Made by a program: the position numbers and the translations under genes. From positions 86,788,817 through 86,852,816 of the forward strand of contig NC_134702.1 of assembly GCF_043290135.1 (NCBI RefSeq): DNA of 64,000 nucleotides, given 5' to 3'. Shown in pieces: positions 61,141 through 64,000 of the stretch. A model generated the notes under the pieces. That model saw only the letters and a list, made by a program, of their open reading frames with translations, was not told the DNA's origin and did no database searches. Each line of letters opens with the position of its first letter. Position 1 is the stretch's first letter. The stretch comes from Rhipicephalus microplus. Its lineage: Eukaryota > Arthropoda > Arachnida > Ixodida > Ixodidae.

Positions 61141-64000
61141 CTTGACGACGTCGTACAACCAACGGGCTATGTCGTGGGTACGTCTTTCGGGCCGTTTTCA
61201 TGTATGTTCTTCAGCGCGCCTCATCGTTTATCACACAGGCGCTGGTATTTCGCTTCCCGGGAAGCCTGCCTTTAATTCAAGTGCAGTCGGTCTCCCTTCA
61301 CCATCTAGATCACTACCACCTGTCGCGGTTCAGTCCAACCATGCAAAAAAACGAGGACACAACCATGAAAACGAGGACACAACATAAGCCGGACAGCGCA
61401 CCACTGTTGTCAACAAGAGGCCAGTCTCCTATACCTTGTCAGCTCGAAGCCGATGGATGTCTTAACAAGCTTTCTCTCTTTCATCCGGCGAGACACGGCT
61501 TGTTTGGGGACACGCGCGTGCCGTTGAAGACGTCATCTGATCTGCGGCCTGATTGGCCTTGTCGGCAACAAAGCGCACGGCTTTGGTTGTGTATATTTCG
61601 TGCCTCTGGGTTCCGCGCCTCTAAGGCCGACGTGCCACCTCGTTTCTCTCCACCCACTTTCTTTACCTTATTTTGCGGATCGTGGAGCAAAACGCCGAAT
61701 CCTTCACGTTCATTCGAGCCGAGGTGTGCTGCAAGAGCAAGGGGTTGTAGTGACGCGTGAGCGGACGTGTTATGATACACGCGCACTGCATTGCCATCAA
61801 AGAGACACGCAGTAGGCACTGGACAGGCGTGGTAACGAACATTCTCGTTTGCGGGCGGCAGAGGCAACGCTGTGTAAAAAGCAACGTTGCGATGTGCGCG
61901 ATCTTTTTGCGGGAAAAGAGTCAAAAAGTGAGATGAACTATTTCCACGTTCACATCGCACTCTCCTTTATGCAGCCTCTTCTGATGACGAGTAATGGCCA
62001 TAGCTTTTTTTTCACTCGTGACAACGACAATTGCACCGTTGAGCACCTAGGTAAGGGATGATAAAGTCTTCCTTGAAACGACGAGGAATCGTGGGTGAAA
62101 AGGTACGCACGACAAAAGGAAAGCACGCACGCGATCACGTCAGAAGCTGACGAGTCGTACAGCAGTACGCATCACGTATTATTTTTTTTATATACGACGA
62201 TACATTCTACACCAGATCAGGCCATTTTTCCTGGGTAGCACCACAATACGAAGATCGGAAGAAGGTCACCTTCAGGTTTTCTCCTTTTCCGTCTAAGAGT
62301 ACCGAGGAAAGCCCCACTTACTTTCGTTCCAACAAAACAACACCGATGACGCCAAGATGGCACGGACAGTCACTCACGCGCGCGTACACGCCACACAACG
62401 TATGAACGTGAGTATCAGCTGTTTCCGAGATATTGCATGGTGGGACAGGAAAATGCGCGGGTGAACACGTCAGAAAGAAGAGGGAGCATTACAGCGTAGC
62501 TCTTGCCTTCCGCCGGGAGGTCTTCGTCATGACTCCGTGTCGATGATACAGCATAGGAATTGCATTTCTCACCTGCCGTCGATACAGGCGAGCGACGAGA
62601 TAGCATGCGCCGGCATTTCAGACTTCCCGTCGTCGGCTAGCGTATACGCGCGTGCAAGCAACGGCCTGCCCCGCTGGCGGCGTCCGTGGTGGCCACGACA
62701 CTGGCCAGACGGGTTTCCTCTCCTTCTCTCATTCCTTTCCTGTTCCTGGACTTTCTCTATTGTTTCAACTTTCTCTCGCTTAAGTCTTTGCATCTCTTCA
62801 GAAAAATAGGAGAAGTGCAAGGAGGTATAGGAACGCCCACTTGGCGCCTCTGCGAGAGCGCATGCCTCGCATATTGCTCCGTTATAGGAAGTGTACGCGG
62901 CGATGAAGGAGGCGGAGGGCGTTGGCCACCAAGGCGTGTATGCGTGTATATCCGGCCGCTTGCGGTGTATATTTATACACGCATGTGCGCACACTGGTTC
63001 GCTTGTACCCGCGAACCAGCTGCTACGCGAGCTCGGCTGTTTCCAAAATCAGAAGAGCGGCGCCGCAGCTCCACGAGCTTCATGGTTTTGCTTATATTTG
63101 CGGATTCAAAACTGTTTTCAGATCGCCGCATTTTTTTTGCTTACTTATTTCTGGCCCCATCCTATTTATTGTTTTTCTTTGGCGGTGCGTACGTTGGGTA
63201 CTGGAAGTTTTTGCGGGCGCATCAAAGGGATGTTGGAGGAGGGACGGCTGCGCATCTTCTATCTTTCTGCTGGAAATAGTTGTTTCCGTCTTTTATTTTT
63301 TTTATTTTTATCTCAAACTGACAGCATGCGCTGCATCCTTGACCTCTTTGGAGCAAAAAGGAAACAAGTCGAGTGTTTTAGTCATGCATGAAAGCATGTC
63401 TTCGCAGCAAGAAAGGCTCAAATTTTGTATACGTGTCTTTCTAGAGTGAGAGGATGCGGATGGGCGGTTAGAATAATGACTTTCCAGCGGGATAGATAAA
63501 TGGTAAGCTAGAAGAAGAGCACTTTCTTTGTTAGCCTGTGCTTGGGAAGAGTTCACGATGACTAACAGATGGAGGGGCAAGCGAAAGGGTCATCTGAGAA
63601 GGAGAGAAAAGGGACAGGAAAAAAGAATGTCTGTGGGAGACACTGACAGTTGGCTGTCTCGTAGCGGCACCGGCACGTCGACGTTCGGGTTCCCTGGTGC
63701 ATTTCATGGCTCAACTTCCTATTTTGCCAAGTACCGATGAGTGGGCATGTCGATTCATTATAATGTCGTATTGCTATAGCGCAGCTAAGTTTGACAAGGA
63801 ATGAGAAAGGCAAGAGGGAAGAAGGCACTGGGAGGCAACAGGTTGACGCTGAACTCTTAACTTTTGTTTATTCCTTGACTAGACACCAAATTACTTGCTA
63901 CTCACTTGCAGCACACGTGAGACGCACACACGACAAAAAGGAAAGCACGAGTGAGCAGATGATTAAGCCAATATAATATTAGGAAGTCTACATCTGCAGT
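61141..64000. other. No assigned gene; GC- and CpG-richer end of window
   Basis: 61.1-63.2 kb is richer in GC and CpG than most of the window and has ORFs of 160-197 aa on both strands. At 62686-63449 all three plus frames are open at once, which indicates stop-poor composition and not coding. A near-exact AACGAGGACACAACCATGAA/AACGAGGACACAACATAA duplication lies near 61349-61386. It could contain a promoter-proximal CpG-rich segment of a neighbouring gene, but no exon is recognisable. Confidence 0.3.

Noticed and set aside
61200..61960. 186-aa plus and 159-aa minus ORFs
   Set aside because: They overlap on opposite strands in a GC-richer patch and show no conserved motif.
62686..63449. Three overlapping ORFs of 166-197 aa
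   Set aside because: All three forward frames are open together, showing stop-poor composition; no domain is recognisable.

Overview
This window reads as intergenic or intronic, repeat-dense DNA from a hard tick (Ixodidae, most likely a metastriate such as Rhipicephalus, Dermacentor or Hyalomma). The evidence is several copies of a tRNA-derived SINE whose body matches the Ruka family described from ixodid ticks (tRNA-like head, B box GGGATYGAATCCC, a conserved body and a TGAT/ATCA-type tail), together with arthropod-type Ty3/gypsy and non-LTR retrotransposon fragments and very long simple repeats. I found no intact host protein-coding gene, no genuine tRNA or rRNA gene and no CRISPR array. 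Genus-level placement is inference.

Layout. 1-5.5 kb: two Ty3/gypsy fragments lie head to head around a (TA)n tract, a gag-like remnant on the minus strand and a decayed pol (RT, RNase H, integrase) on the plus strand that runs into an LTR-like end and a second (TA)n tract. 7.8-8.9 kb: decayed LINE ORF1 on the minus strand. 14.2-18.3 kb: two arrays of a roughly 147-bp satellite, one ending near a (GATA)n tract and the other interrupted by a 409-bp MITE-like insert. Between them lies a 980-bp inverted-repeat element with a 7-bp target duplication. 20.2-21.2 kb: 3' end of a LINE (RNase H, zinc-finger-like tail, 3' UTR, AAT-rich tail). 24.8-30.7 kb: a composite tick repeat split by a structurally complete LTR retrotransposon of 4,916 bp. 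32.5-32.7 kb: the last codons of another gypsy pol joined to LTR-like sequence. 35.8-56 kb: scattered SINEs of at least two families and long microsatellites. 57.2-57.6 kb: a 470-bp compound tetranucleotide tract. 59.8-60.0 kb: an arginine-rich gypsy gag remnant. The rest is AT-rich sequence with no recognisable gene.

The most informative object is the LTR element at 25735-30650. It has 718-bp LTRs differing at about six positions by eye, a 4-bp target duplication, and an intact 408-aa gag with a SCAN-like capsid segment and one CCHC knuckle. It also has a 427-aa pol ORF in the -1 frame. In that ORF, integrase-flanking sequence and the integrase C-terminal (GPY/F-like) segment lie BEFORE the start of RT. 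That is the Gmr1-type domain order, not the usual Ty3/gypsy order. The RT, RNase H and integrase cores are deleted, so the copy must have been mobilised in trans and fairly recently. The other elements are old passengers. The SINEs would have used LINE machinery for mobility, and one perfect 16-bp target duplication around a 5'-truncated SINE agrees with target-primed insertion.
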